Source of the DNA: Schizochytrium sp. TIO01
Lineage: Eukaryota > Sar > Bigyra > Thraustochytrida > Thraustochytriidae
DNA length: 64,000 nucleotides
Direction of reading: 5' to 3'
Assembly (NCBI GenBank): GCA_004764695.1
Contig: SMSO01000032.1
Span: forward strand, 332,501 to 396,500
The notes under the pieces are model-generated. The model saw only the letters and a program-made list of their open reading frames with translations, had not been told where the DNA came from and searched no databases. This document shows positions 14,463 to 28,212 of the stretch, piece by piece; the stretch's first letter is position 1; each line of letters opens with the position of its first letter. The position numbers and the translations under genes were made by a program.

Positions 14463-14828
14463 GAATTTTAGTAATGTGACTACGCCAATACAATGAAAGA
14501 AAACAATTAATCCGAAAGAAGATGCTGGGAACTGCTTTCTTGTGCCGTCTTAGCCCCCCTCTACCCACTGCTATCTCGCTGACTCAAGAAGTTTACAAAC
14601 CTTCCAAGGCTTACAGACTCTCGCAAGCAAGTTTGCAAAATGTTTGCAAACAAACCCAAGTAAAGCTTTTCTTCTTCTCTTTCTTTCTATGTCTCTTTCT
14701 TTCTGCTACTTGCATGGCCGCTGATTCTCTATTTGGTTTTCCAAACATAGAAGAGTGCCGTACGAAGTGGGACCTCCCTTTCCATACTTTCCGGCTGGCT
14801 TCTTGTTCTTGTTCTCTTCGTTGCTGTC

Positions 14829-14850
14829 GTTCTTCTTCTTCTTCTTCTTC
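14829..14850. repeat. (TTC)n trinucleotide run
   Basis: Seven perfect TTC units in a wider pyrimidine-rich stretch. They produce a poly-Ser or poly-Glu frame depending on the strand; neither is supported as a gene. Confidence 0.85.
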
Positions 14851-17800
14851 TAGTTCTAGTTCTTCCACGAGGTTCTCCTTTGCTTCGAAGGGAAGGAAGG
14901 CTCTTCTCGTACGCGGTCTCCGCCAGGTCCCGCGGTCGCTTGCCTCGCGTTTAGTGGGAAGCTTCTTCGACGCTGGACACCCTTTGGGGTAATAGATTCG
15001 TCGCAGACGGAAGTTTGCAAGCAGAGACTAGAACGAGAATGTGGAAATGTATGAGATGCTGGCATGCCAGAAGAGAGAGAGAAATTCGCGCAATGGACGA
15101 ATTCGAGGAGGAGATCAAACTTGGTCGGCCAAGGTACTACAAAGTCAGGTTGCTTCAAATGCCTCGCGAATTGCATTCTTTGTTATCGATTAATTAATTG
15201 ATTGATTTATCGGTTGGTTGCCTACCTGGGCGAGCCTAGATTGTTTTATACGCATGCGAAGCTGTGAAATCGTGAGTGAATTCAGGAACTGAGGAGCCGA
15301 GGAATGAATTGAGGAACTTGGGCGAAGGCCGATGAAAAGCACGTCGACGAAGGGGAAAGCGTAACGGAACACACCAAGAGGCGCTTCTGCGGGTAACGCA
15401 GTGACGGTGGCAAAAGGCGAAAGCCACGCGCAGCCCTTCAAGAAGCCAGGATCTTAATCGTCTGCAGATGGTTTCGCCTTTAGTGGTTTGGTTAACCTGG
15501 TTTCTTTCTTTCGTTTCGTTCCTCGCTGGCTGAGATGTGCATTGCAGGCGTTTTGTTTGGAGTCCGCGTTGTTCAAGTTATTTGTTGGATCCATGGCTTC
15601 AAGTATATGCCGCATCACGCGGCATTTCGACCTCCCACGCATGTGCTGATCTCGTTCGTTCTGAAGGAGATAAGCTCTGCCTGGCCTTGTTCTTTGAGGG
15701 TTCCTGCTCTTCGTCTCTGCCCTTTCGTGTGTTGCGCTGCTAAGATGTCCTCAAAGATCTTGTGCAACAGAGAGCCTTCGCGCAAGTGCCTCCTGCAGCT
15801 TCTACTACATCCGTCGGCATCTCATGCGCCGCTTACAGACAGCTGCTGCGGTTCGCGACTCTCCAGCGCGTTTGAGAAAGAAAGCATCGGTGCGACGCAG
15901 AAAAGGCGGCCCTCGCCAGCCAGCCAGCCCGAGGGTTGAGGCAGTAGTGCCTGCGCGACACCCTGGGTCAGGCGGAGGCTGGACTCAAGAGAGGTCTTTC
16001 CAGCCTCAGATCGTAGTCACTGAGCGCTCTCTCGTATTCTCGCCTTCCTCTCACAATTATTATCTCCTTTCTGTTACGTAGTACTGGTTGGTACCTGTAA
16101 TATACATATATAGACCAGTGCAATCAATCGGCCAATCGGCAATTAATTATAAACGTTTTGTGTAAATCAATCATCATTCTTCGGTTCTTCAGCTAAAAGT
16201 TAGTTGTTTAGAAGAGGAAGCGAAGTGCTTTATGAAAATACGAATGAGCGCAGAAAGAATTATAAAAACTGCGTGGGAGGTAGTGCTAGCTAGGCAGCGA
16301 GCTGTAGAGAGAGAGAGATATACTACTACGTAAAGGCAGTCAATGTAGGTAGGTGGGATTTATGCTTTTTTACAAAAGGAGGATGTCAGGTGGAAGCTCC
16401 GGGATTCTATCCTTTCTTTTATTATTTTGTAATCAGCAAGCGGCGATTTACAATTAGATATTCCCCGTTCCCTGAGGCGACAGGTGCCCAGAGCAGACCA
16501 TGCACGATGCAATGCATTAGGCGATCTTCGGTTTCACAATCTCCACGATACAAATCGCACTGGTTTTCCCAGGGCTCTTGTTCAGACAAAGGCCTACGGG
16601 TCGGGGCCAAAGCATCGGTGTAAGTGGAGATGATTAGGAGAGGTCGTGCTTTTCTTTTCTTTCAAAGAAGGCAAGACGAGAACAGAAACCTTGGACGCAG
16701 CCTGAAAGCGGAAAGAGCTACGTCCGGGATTTCATCGCGAGCTAGCTCAAAACGCCATCCTGTCACGACAGCAGCCTGTGAGTAAGTGGTGGTTTCAATT
16801 AGAGCAATAGTAACACGAGCTTGCAAGTACAACATAGAAACCGCCGCCGCAATTTACAGATCACCAAATCACTCCTCCTGCCTGGTGAACCAGGTATCTT
16901 GAACCCTCAACTCAATACCGACTCCGTAACCTAGCAGACTCTGTAGTTTTCTATTACTTTTACTCTGTTCGTCACGCTAAGCTGACAGGATTGCTCCGAA
17001 TGCTCATTGACAACAATTAAACCTTCACCACAAGTGCATTTGCCTGCTTGCTTGGCATGTGTTTCAGGATGGGAGTTGCTGTAAAATGTTGATCGCTGGG
17101 GCTAAGAAAACCCGCATCGGAAGCAGCATCGACTGCCTTATGCACATACATAGGCTAGCTGAGCAGCTGAGCAGCTGATGAGCTCGTGCTCTGCTTCTTT
17201 CGTGAATATACTTACTTTCGCAGTCGACAGGCTCGATTGAGGGCCAGATCGTAATGCCAGACTGCAAGGTAACCCAGGGACTGCAGCGGGTGCGGAGATT
17301 GACGACCCAACAGGCATCGCGACTTCTTCGGCCTTACAGGGGTTGACTCAGTCATTTGGCAACAACATCATCGATGATCGATTAGTTGACTAACTGAGTG
17401 ACTAACTGAGTGAGTGAATGAGTGGGTGGGTGGTAAATTGACTGTTGCCCTATGTATCGGATGCGATGCGATGGGAGGGGAAGTGCCAAAGCTTTCAAGA
17501 TCGAGTGGTGTGTGTCATCTTTGTTATGGCACTGAAGTTTGGCTCTGCACGGGTGAATAATTTAACGCCAGCATTTGCTGTACCTCACGCACTGCCGTCT
17601 TTCTCTAAGTTTCTTGAGGAGGGCATCTTTCCTGCTTAATGCAATATTTGTAGAAGAAGAGAGTTGATTTGAAAGGTTTGCTTTTCCTTCTTTTTAGCCT
17701 TTCATTGTCACGTACCTGAAAAGACAGATAAGGCGCTTGTTGACATCGTAGGCATGGAAATGGGACCTTGAAGAGATAAATGGCGGTCGGAAGTTTGGAG

Positions 17801-18916
17801 CACTCGCTTCGCCACCTTCTTCTCCCTTGTTGTCTTTACATGTTCTATGCTCAGGCCAAGGTCGCGCTTTCCGGCAAAGTCTTCGAAATTAATTGGTTTC
17901 TTTTAATGTATGGTTCGTACCTGTAACAGTGATATGATTTTCTTTTATTTACGTTTCTTATAGGCCTATCTGATACAAGTAGTATAAAACTTACTTTGAA
18001 TGATTTTGGAAAGATTTTTTATTTTTATTTTTTATTTTTTAAATTAAAAAAGCTATGTTTAACAGCTGCAAGTAGAGGCAAGTACCTCCGGTTCTTTCTC
18101 AATCTTCTCCAAATTGGGCATGCATAATTAGCACTGCCTGTGTGATACAGATGATACAACGTGCACGTCACTCCGAGGAGTCGCAAACAAAGCCCCCTGC
18201 AAAGTTATTCTTTCAACGTCCATGCATGCCAGCGATCTTTGCAGTGTGTGTCCTCACCAAGTGTCTAACCAAGTGACCTCAAACACACTCATAAAGCAGA
18301 GAGCTATACTTACTTACTTACATTCTTTGCAGAGACGAAGAAGAAGCAGAATAAGAAGGAGGAGAAGAAGTGCTTTGAAAGCTGTTTGGCAATCCGTGTC
18401 TGTCTGTTTAGTGACAACCAGAGGCGGCAGCGTTTTTTTGGGCTCTTTTTGAACTGATCTCGATTTGTGATTCGCCAGCTTCGGATTTCCGAGTCTCCTG
18501 TGCGTGAGAGGGAGTGAGAGCTCTGCTTCTACACACGGTCACTAAAGAACAAGAACAAAAGAAGAGAAGAAGTCCTCAGAAAGAGCCATGATGGGGACAG
18601 CCTGAGCCAGGCACGAGAACTGGAAAACGTGCACTCCTCGAAGGACGCTTGCTACCTCGTGGCCCACCTACGCTTGATGGAGAGAGAGGCTGGATGAAGC
18701 AGGGCACAGCACAGGAGAGCGAGGATATTATTAAACACAACTGGAACCAAGATGATAGATTGGAGCTCCTATGGGTACCTAATGGCCCAAACAGTGTTTA
18801 TCTCCAAGAGGAAGAATCATCGCAGGCACGGCTGCTTTTTGTGTCGGCCAATCGTTGGAAACTTCATGACATATACATTAACAGAGATGAAGACTTTCCA
18901 TGCTCGTGTAAACATG

Positions 18917-18984
18917 TTCATTCATTCATTCATTCATTCATTCATGCATTCATTCATTCATTCATTCATTCATTCATTCATATG
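18917..18984. repeat. (ATTC)n tetranucleotide array
   Basis: About sixteen ATTC units are interrupted once by ATGC and followed by ATGC/ATTC remnants. The apparent Ser-Phe-Ile-His frame through it is an artefact of the array. Confidence 0.95.
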
Positions 18985-19211
18985 CATTCATTCCATCGCT
19001 AGGAGAATCGATGTGTATGATCCACCAAGGTTTATCCATTCCTTTAGGCCGTGGGTCATTGCAGATATGAATGCTTTCCGTCTAGAGCCACATTTGTAGC
19101 CACTGGTGTCTTCCGCTGGCCTGCAAAGCCTCTGGGCTTGCTGGCTGGCTTGGCGATCATCGAATGATTGATTGATTGGATGGTTGGTTGATTTATTTAT
19201 TTATTGCTAGA

Positions 19212-19253
19212 ACTGACTGACTGACTGACTGAATGAATGAATGAATGAATGAC
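19212..19253. repeat. (GACT)n changing to (GAAT)n
   Basis: Four GACT units are directly followed by six GAAT units and one more GACT, in the same phase. The change of unit by a single base inside one array suggests a slippage-expanded point variant. Confidence 0.9.
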
Positions 19254-19392
19254 TGCCTAAGTGACTAACTGAGTGCCTGAGTGCCTGACTCGCCGCTTCC
19301 CAGGACCTGCCCTCGCGCCAGTCGTAGGAACAGCAGTTATGCATTCATGAATTAATTTAATGGATAACCTGGCGATTTCAAGGCTGTCCATC

Positions 19393-19466
19393 AGCCAGTC
19401 AGTCAGTCAGTCAGTCAGTCAGTCTGTCTGTCTGTCAGTCAGTCGGTGAGTCAGTCAGACAGTCAG
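19393..19466. repeat. (CAGT)n / (CTGT)n array
   Basis: Seven or so CAGT units pass into CTGT units, then back into CAGT with variants, all in a four-base phase, followed by GGCA/AGCA tetramers to about 19530. Confidence 0.9.
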
Positions 19467-20795
19467 GCTCCCAGCCAGTCAGCCATTCGAGCAGGCAGGC
19501 AAGCAGGCAGGCAAGCCAGCAGCCAACGATCGCAAATGATATCAGCTAGTCGCGCAAGAAGCCTCGAGCATGACTCGTCGCGACTGGCTAGAGTCAGGCT
19601 GGCAGAAGACGAGCTTGTCTTGTCGAGATTGAAGACCTATCGAGATTGTGAAATGAGCTCGAGTACTCGTTCGCCTCCGCTGGCGTTACGAAGTGAAAGT
19701 AAACGAATGAAGGCATACCTAAGTACAAAGAACAGCACTCGTTCATTCATTCTGATCAATTCATTCCTTCGTTCATTCATTCCCACGTTTCACAATCGCA
19801 GATGAGCGACCGTGAATTTTTGATGATCATCGAAGCGAGGAACATTTCAAAAGGAAAGAATAGTGTCATTTCCGTTGACGGCCTCTTCGACGGCAAAATG
19901 AACTCGAAACGGAGAAGTAGTAGCAGCGGTTGTTGCTGTCTTGAGTCGAATTCAGGAGCAAGTGCTCCAAATTCGCTCACGATGCCAACCCTGTACCACT
20001 TCTAGACGAGGTACACTTTCCCTGAGCATGCATCCTGCCTTGTTCCTGGGTGGGTTTGTTTTCAGTCCCACTCTGTCGAGTTGAAACGAATTGCTTGCTC
20101 ACACCAAAGAAACAAACCTCACGAAACCATACAATTGGCAGAGGTGAGCTGTAGGTACCTAAGGTACCTGGTTGAATGAGTTTGAGTTACCATAGTTGGG
20201 TGGGTACCCTTTGCTCAAATGCAGTCAGATACTGTTGCGGAGTCCATTCAGCGGGGCTGAGTTAGCGATAGAAACGATCTTGATCGACAGCATGATCAAT
20301 CGGTTCTTAGTTTCATTTTACATTTGTATTTTATTTTTAAACAAAATAATTAAATAACTAAAAAGAAAACATGTTACCCTTCTACTTTCTTACCTTTGAA
20401 TTTCTTGCACACAGAGATTTTTCACGCATTGATCTATTTCAGCCCATTCACTCCTTCTCAAGGACGATAGAGAGCTCTTACATTGGCTAGGTGTTACTAG
20501 GTATATGATGTCGTGATTGCTTTGCTGAGTTGCTCTTTTCTGTTGCAATTTATTTCTATTTCATTTTTATTAGATGAAGAGATCGATGCCCTCAGTATTC
20601 CTCTGTTATTCTAGCTAGTAGAGTTTGCATGGGTCGGAGCTCCGAGCAGGCTGCCACGCTTTCTTTCTCTTCTTTTTCCTTCTTTCACTCGGTTGAAGCT
20701 TCTTACTATAAAATAAAATATTTCTTCATCTTAAATCTAGGCCTATATGCGAAATTACAACTTTCTTTAATGTTAAACATTAAACATTATTTAGA

Positions 20796-20796
<1 letters not shown>

Positions 20797-20827
<31 letters not shown>

Positions 20828-20840
20828 TATTATTATTATA
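20797..20840. repeat. (AAT)n followed by inverted (ATT)n
   Basis: Nine AAT units are immediately followed by a short ATT run, so the two halves can pair into an AT hairpin. Non-coding context. Confidence 0.85.
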
Positions 20841-21039
20841 GTTTATTATTAAAATAGCTTATCCCACTAGTTTTACATTATACTTTAATCAAAACATTCT
20901 TAACACAAAAATACTAAAATACCTTTCGATTCGGGAGAGTGGTTGTGGGTACTTAGATTAAAATCATTCGACGATCAGCCCTTTTCTTTAAAACTTTTAA
21001 GACTTAATTCAAGGCAACCGACCAACGAAGAAGAACGAG

Positions 21040-21084
21040 AAACAACAGAAACAACAGAAACAACAGAAACAACAGAAACAACAG
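21040..21084. repeat. five tandem copies of a 9-mer, AAACAACAG
   Basis: Five perfect, consecutive copies of the nonamer AAACAACAG. This stands out because most arrays here have four- or five-base units. No gene is associated. Confidence 0.95.
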
Positions 21085-23525
21085 CCTAGAGAACAGAGCG
21101 ACCCAGATTTCAACGATGCTTCCCTATCCCCAAATGCAATCATCGCCAAATAAGCAAACACCCGTCGTCCTCTGGCAACCCACCCTCTCAGCTTTCACCA
21201 AAACCTCTCGAATATAGGTGACGTATGTCTCTGTAAGTCTGTCAGTCTGTCTCTCACAGTCTGAGCGAGTGCCACTTTCTTCTTCATTCTTAGTATGTAT
21301 GTATCTGACGACCTTCTCTTCTTCCATAGAACGTGAATGAGAGGAAGAAGGCGAGGACTCAGGGCAGAAGTCCCTACAGCGGCCTAGGAGTTCCGCTATG
21401 CCTTATGGTAGTGAGGAGGTAGCCTGAGCTAGTCGCCGCAATGCGAGGCTGGAGAGGCGGCGCGTGGCCGATGTCGGCGAATACGCCATAAGTTTACATT
21501 CCTTGGCAGCTCAGCTACCCAGTTCTGGGGAGGCAAACCAAGGTGCAACCCTCGGCCTTGTCTTGCATTGTGAAGACCAGCCTTGAAGGAGCCACGGTAC
21601 CGCTTTTTGCACAGCAGGCTGGCTTCGTAATGCCTGGTTTGCTGGTGCACTTGTGCGCTAGTTTATGACCATTTCATTCACCTCCTTGATGGCGAATTGA
21701 GTTAGACTGACTGACTGATGCATGCATTGATGTGTTCTTTAAAGCAGGCGCCAGCGACTCCGTGAACTTGGATATCTAGAAGTTGTTTAGCTAGAAGCGA
21801 GACACCTATTTTAGAGAGGGAAGCAGGTTTAAGTTGCCTGGATTGGAGGATGTTTCGGTGCGAGGGTGCGCTTTCGATCGGGTTGATCTCTTTCCTTCTA
21901 CTCAATTAGGTTAACAAAGAGTGGATCCGTCTGCTCGATCGTATGTATCACCGTCGTGACACTTTGATGTCTTGGCGATGGCTGGTTCTATGCTGTGTTT
22001 GACCTTGCATTTATGGCGTAGTGCAAGCCAATAAGCTTGAACGAAGACTACGGTTCCCCTCTCGACTCGATGCAGTAGTCGAAATAAATTGAAGTACATT
22101 TCAGGCTCGCTCGAGAGGGTTTCATAAGCCCAACAAGCAAGCAAGCAAGCGAAGCTTTCTTCCTTCAGTTCCCTGTATTTTAATCATTGCCTGCCTATCA
22201 AGAAATGCAAATAGAAACCATCCGATTTTAATTCGTTTCTATCAATCATAAGGAGACCCCCACAGAGGATAAATGCCAAATGATTTGGGTAGGTAGGTTC
22301 CTAGGATCTAGGCAGCTGTTGACAACAGAGAAGAATGTTTTTCATGGAGACGAAAGAGAAACAATGAAGAGTCCACGCTTCCTTTCCTCCCACTTTTATC
22401 GCTGCCAAAGTCATTCAAAAGGGTTTCTCCAGAAAGCTAAGGTCCTCACCTGATCGTAAGTACTACCTACTTCGCGGCAGCAACATGTTTACAAACCAAC
22501 TGTCCGCTGAATTTTAGAAATTACCCTCACCCGGTTATTTAATGGAATAATACGAATAGCGTGTATATTTAGTGGGTCTAGGCTGCTATTCTCACCATGT
22601 TTCTCTTTCTCGGCTTATTTCGCAAACCCGGCGTTGGTTTTGGTTGGAAACGACAGCACAACTCTCTTCAAATGGTAGCTAGTGTACCTATTCTGTTTCA
22701 ATCTGACATCTTTATAATCTCACAAAAGCACAATCATCTGTTCACGTCTTTATCGTAGTCTAGCAGGGGCTGAACGTGACGTCCTTTTCTTTTATGAAAT
22801 GCGTGTGTTTTCTAATCTAGTATTTATGTTGCAAACGTACAGTGGGAGGGTGTTCTCTCGCGGAGTGCAAATTGTCGTATACATTTGAATGCAGCAGACA
22901 AGACATTGGGATCGCATTGACGGCCCAACCATACAAATGTCGACCCTTGAACCTTTCAAAGGTTGAACCTGGAAATTACTATAGAATGTGACCGCAAGAT
23001 GTTTCAACTCTTCGCAGATGTACATACCTATCTAGCACTGGTTCATTCATTGCCCAGCATGCTATTCGCTCCCCATGACCTTCCTGCCCTTAGCCAATAT
23101 TTAATCAAGCTTAAAGCTCTAAAACTATTAGAACTCCAAAACCCTCGCAAAGATCGAACAAGCAACTATCTGAAGTGCCCCCTCGTTAAATTGAACCCGT
23201 TAAATTCATTTGCAACATAATTCGTCACTTGGGACACTTGTTGTCGTCCTCGTCCGATCCATTTATAGCGCCTGCACTAACATAGCGCAGGAATCGAAGC
23301 AAACCAAACTAAAGCAGTTCAGGTCTTATCAGGTTTTCCCATTCTAACCAAATCTTAATAAAGCAAGCCACACATTAGACTAATTGAAATCAAATCAATC
23401 GAAATCAAACAACATTTGCCATTTTTTGCCGAGAGAGTACGCTCCTGATGACCCATGTCTTCATCTCTCTCTGTCAATCGATATTCTGAGAAGACTCATT
23501 GCACGAGCCGTCCCCATTTTTGGAT

Positions 23526-23583
23526 AATGCCATGCAGTGCAATGCAATACAGTGCAATGCGGTGCAAAGCAATCAGTGCAATG
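23526..23583. repeat. degenerate TGCAA-type repeats
   Basis: Units resembling GTGCAATGCA occur about six times in 58 bp with single-base differences. Non-coding. Confidence 0.6.
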
Positions 23584-23832
23584 ACCGCACTGCTCGCTCG
23601 TTGGTCTAGCTAACCAGGTGCGTTGAAATGGTCATAGAGATCGACTGCGAGCGTGAGTCTACGCGACTTGCTCGCTCGCATGAAAGAATACAAAAGCCTT
23701 GCGCACGCCCGAAAGCTGCAGTGCATGACAACGCCCACCAGTGCGATACGTGCAAATGGGCTCATGCATGCACTGCTAGACACCTGCTATAGTGTATCTA
23801 TATATAGAGAGAGAGATAACAAGTCTGTTATA

Positions 23833-23856
23833 GTTATTTATTTATTTATTTATTTG
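23833..23856. repeat. (TTTA)n tetranucleotide run
   Basis: Five clean units of TTTA in AT-rich non-coding DNA. Confidence 0.85.
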
Positions 23857-26800
23857 TAACTCAATGTTTTAGTTGTCTACTTCTAAACTTACCTCTATTT
23901 CTCTTTTTCCTTTTGACTTTGAAGAATGTTGTATTTCCTCTTACTTAAAACCTCTTTCTTCTTCTTTTTCTCTCATATATAAAGCTATATATGAGTCACT
24001 GTGCCCGTGCGGGACCTCATGTATTTCTTTCTTTCTGTTTCCGTTTTCCTTTAAAAACAAAGAAAAAGGAAGAGATAAAATAAAATACTAGTATAAATAT
24101 CTCAAGTGATTCAGATTTGTAATGTATGTTTATATTATTTAAAAAAAATATTATCTCTTTGTTACTCTTGCGCCCTCACACAACAACAGAGAGGTTATTC
24201 CTTTAATCCTTTGAATGTAAAAAGTTTCAGGGTGGATTGAATCTCATTGTGATCGATGCTCCCTGAGTTTAGAAGGTTATTGCCTCGAGTGAGAAGTGCC
24301 ATGGAAACCAGGTATAAAGTATACTTGTGGGGTTTCTTTCATTCTTCAGACTCGCTTTCGCGGCAAAGGTATGAAGGAAAGCAATTCTGAAGAAACCTCA
24401 TTTGGGTTTTTTGCTTTCTGGTCTCCCTAGGAGGTGAAACTGTTGTCAATTAAAATGCAGGGCTCTCGACAAATGGCATTCGTCTATCCATCCAATTAAT
24501 TTCAAGTGTAGGCAGGTACCAGTTTTGTTTCTGCACAGATACAAATGCCATCAGGAAAGTGAGCGACAACATAGAGGAGGGTTTCGCTTTAAATTCTGCA
24601 GGTACCAATATATTGTATTTGAGTGGCGGCTGTTTCTCTTCGTTGTCTCCTTAAGGCTTGATTTATTTAACCCTTCTCTGGACTTGCCCAGGCGCTCGAC
24701 CACGATGTCCATAGAGTGGTTGGTAGAAAAGAAGAGAAACAACAAGAAGAAGACGGAGTCTCTTGCAGTGGAATGAAGCAGGCACTGCACAGAGCAAAAG
24801 GTTTACAATCTTTCTACTTCGAGTCTTTCTTGTTATTCACTAGCTAGAAACACCTCTTTATAATTAAGTCTATACACAGCAAGTTCAGTTGAACTGAAAA
24901 TGATAAAGAAACTCAGCAAGCTATTTTAAAGTAATCAATAGTTTATTTATTTTATTTTATTTTTACTGTCTTTCCATCCAATGTGCATTTCTTGCAATAG
25001 TTCCTGTGTGTTATATGCCCATTAATAGCATGAATAATAAGAGCCCTTTTCTTGGTCACTTTTTTCCCTTTCGAAGCTACGAAGTGATACCGCCCAAATG
25101 AAAAGGTCATCATATCAGTAGGCAGGCAGGCACTAGCAGTAGCTTCCATCCTGTCTTTTACCCACAGCATCTCACTTACCCCCTCTCTTCCTTCCTTTTC
25201 ATTCATCACATGTGATGGTTACATAGATGCCAAGAGAATGATGACCTGCGATAGATAGTGTATGTTATGTTCTGTTATGTTATGATTCGGTAGGGAAGAG
25301 CAATAGAGTCAGAGAAGCGGAAAGACTGGAACAATAGCTCCTGCTCCGACGTCGAGAAAGCGTCGGTACGAGGTACCTGCGAGAGTTATGCACAGCAAAT
25401 CCAAGCCTTCGGCTGCCAGAGCCGCATCCGATGCAAGCTTTCAGCGCCGACCTCCCCTCGCAACGTGCATGCAGGAGCTTGGCTTTCTAGTTGGAGGAAT
25501 GGTGAAGATTTTTTAAGATTTGCGCTGGCAAACTAATTGACGATACCAGTACCAGAGGTACCAGATAGCAATTTGTTGCTGGTGATGAGCATAATGAGAT
25601 CCTCATCTGCAAAAACCTTCGAAAGAGAGTGGGGCGGCATGTGAACCATCGAACAACTACTAGCAAGCATCGATTTGCTTCGTGTGACACAAGTTTTCCA
25701 TCCCGAAGGGATGCAAATGCTTTGGTATGTAATCTGAAACTTTACGCTGTAGCATACTCTTTGAGTTTATTGTACAGTGTGTCATGAAGATAAATGCAGG
25801 AGATGATCGATGTTGACGTTCATTACGTATCAAGAGCGAGGGCAAGACCGGTAACTAGCGACATGGCCCCCGACTAGCTGGTTGACTTATTGCATGTATT
25901 CCAGATGAAGCCCAGATTGAAAACTACGTTCAACGTTTCTTTCCGAATGAAAAAATCCATAAAAAGTCATGGCAACATCAAAAATTCTCTAAGAGCGACC
26001 TCGGACTGTAATTTACTACAAAACTTATTTGATTAATTGAAGAGAAACTTTGTAGAAACCTTGCCGTGCGTTGAAAAGTGATTCTAAATCTCTGGCCAGA
26101 AGCCTGGAAGTGTCTTTTCTGGATGCATTCGTGCTGCGCTCTGATTTCGATAAGCGGTTTCTCCCTTTCAGAAGCTCTTGATCGAAACTGTCGCACTTTG
26201 TTTTGAAAAGCTTTTTAGTCGCACCTTCGAGTCTCCTTCCCTTCTACCATCCAGGAGAAAACTCCAGTCAAGCACCAACAGACAGTCATAGCAACGAATA
26301 AATTGTCAGTCGGAGGCGCTTTCAACAACCCTCAATGATAGCGCATGAGGACGTTTTTTCTTTTCTTCTTAAACAGCTATTATAATTACTGATGAGGATA
26401 TGTACTGGCAGAATCACATGCAAAATCTTTGCAGTGTGAGAGGCCTGGAATCAGTATCAACTGGTCTTGGAGATCTTCATGAAGAGCTGCTTTGAAGCAA
26501 CAGCTTCAGAGGGAAGCACGTATATATGTTTGACGAGACGACAAGAAAATGGACGCTTCCAATAGAAGCACGACTCGCTGACTCGAATTAGATGAACGAA
26601 ATTGCAAATCTTTTACCGATCTCCTCTTTGTGTGGATGTGGTAAATAAATAAGGAGATCACTTCTGAATATTTGTACTATTTTATTTTCAAATTTGAGGA
26701 TTGATTGGTTGAGATGTTATCCGATCCCGCCAACAGAAAGAGTCTCCTGAGGAAACGAATAATTGTGCTGATGTATGCAATAAAATGGTGAAGAGCGATG

Positions 26801-27716
26801 GCATTTTCATAACTATAAATGTCAGGCAGCTGAGCATTGTTCACGGACAATTAAAAGCATTGCAATGTAGAGAGCTTGCCCTTTTAAATGTGCTGACACT
26901 TCTGTGAAACATGATTATGTATGAAAATTTACTACAACACCTCAACTGGAGTTTGCGATATATTATATAATTATATGTATTTATTTAGTGAATTACATTT
27001 TTAAAAATAATAATAATAAAACTATTCTCAAAAGTAGTAGGTACTAATAAGACTCGATTGTTGGAAGGCAAACAAGTTTTCTGTAAACTTTAAATTTTCA
27101 AAAGCAAACTACAAAAATAGAAGAATAATCGAGGAAGGAGGAAAGAACTTTAAACCTTAAAACAACAGCATAGAAATTGGAAGAAGGGAAAACAAAGAAG
27201 AATCGCAGAATCGACCTTTTCATTTACTTTTAGACCAATCGATACATCACATCATAAAAGAACCGCAACAGCAGCAACAACAACAATATGTATCTAGCTA
27301 GAGTCTGCACGATCCGATTCTTGCCATGAGCCACGCGGCTCGCCACGCACCGCTGTCGCAGAGCACAGCAAGAAGCACGAGGGGCACTCCCCCGCCTCTG
27401 CTCTGAGCGCAGCTGCAGCCCAACTACTAGCTCGAAGCGTTGTTTCTTCCGTGGTTTTGCCAGTCCTTCACTTCACTGTTTCATTCAATGAGTCGCTTGC
27501 TCTGCTCCCAACGCTCAGAGGGAGCAAGCAAGAGACAGAGTGAGCGATAAAGTTGACAAGTACGCCAGGAGCACAAGCGGGCACCAGGGCGCGTCTGGCG
27601 ACAAACAAGCGAGTCCAAGTCAAGACGGCAAGCAACCCGCGTGGTCCTTGGCAAAGAAAGGGCTTGCGCGCTTCAGTTGCTGTCAGCACTCTTCTTCTTT
27701 CTATCTATCCTTTTCT

Positions 27717-27717
<1 letters not shown>

Positions 27718-27797
<80 letters not shown>
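27718..27797. repeat. (TTTC)n array, about 20 copies
   Basis: This is the longest perfect microsatellite in the window, about 80 bp of pure pyrimidine on the plus strand. It has mirror symmetry and could adopt triplex (H-DNA) structure. Frames through it encode Phe-Leu-Ser repeats or Lys/Glu/Arg repeats and are not genes. Confidence 0.97.
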
Positions 27798-28018
27798 TTT
27801 TCCCGCTAATAATAATGCAGTAATAATGCAGTAATAAATAAGTAATAAATAAGCAATTAGTAAGTAAACAATAAACTCAGCACCCATAACAGATCTAAGG
27901 AATCAATCATACACATATCTCATCATTTACCCACCTCTGTAAAGATCAGAGCAAAGGAGGGCAAAAAAGAAAGAACGAAAGACCGACAGACAGACAGTAG
28001 ACAGAGTCAGAGACAGAA

Positions 28019-28050
<32 letters not shown>

Positions 28051-28117
28051 CAAAACTAGGGATGTAGGGATGTATAGGACGTACGTACCTAACAAGGGCA
28101 AGAAGAATGCAGAAAGT

Positions 28118-28138
28118 AAAAAAAAAAAAAAAAAAAAA
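28118..28138. repeat. A21 homopolymer
   Basis: Twenty-one consecutive adenines. It could be a retroposed poly(A) tail, but I saw no flanking target-site duplication or upstream gene copy. Confidence 0.9.
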
Positions 28139-28212
28139 CATTCAACCTGCCTGAAAAGGAAAAGAGGGAGAGAGTTCTGTTCCTGTTTCTGCACTGCTTT
28201 CAAAGTTATTTC

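Noticed and set aside
14522-14992. 156-codon open frame with a Ser run
   Set aside because: The Ser run comes from a TTC microsatellite and the rest has no coding character or similarity I can see.
28118-28138. Retroposed gene copy ending in the A21 tract
   Set aside because: No upstream coding remnant and no target-site duplication could be seen around the A tract.
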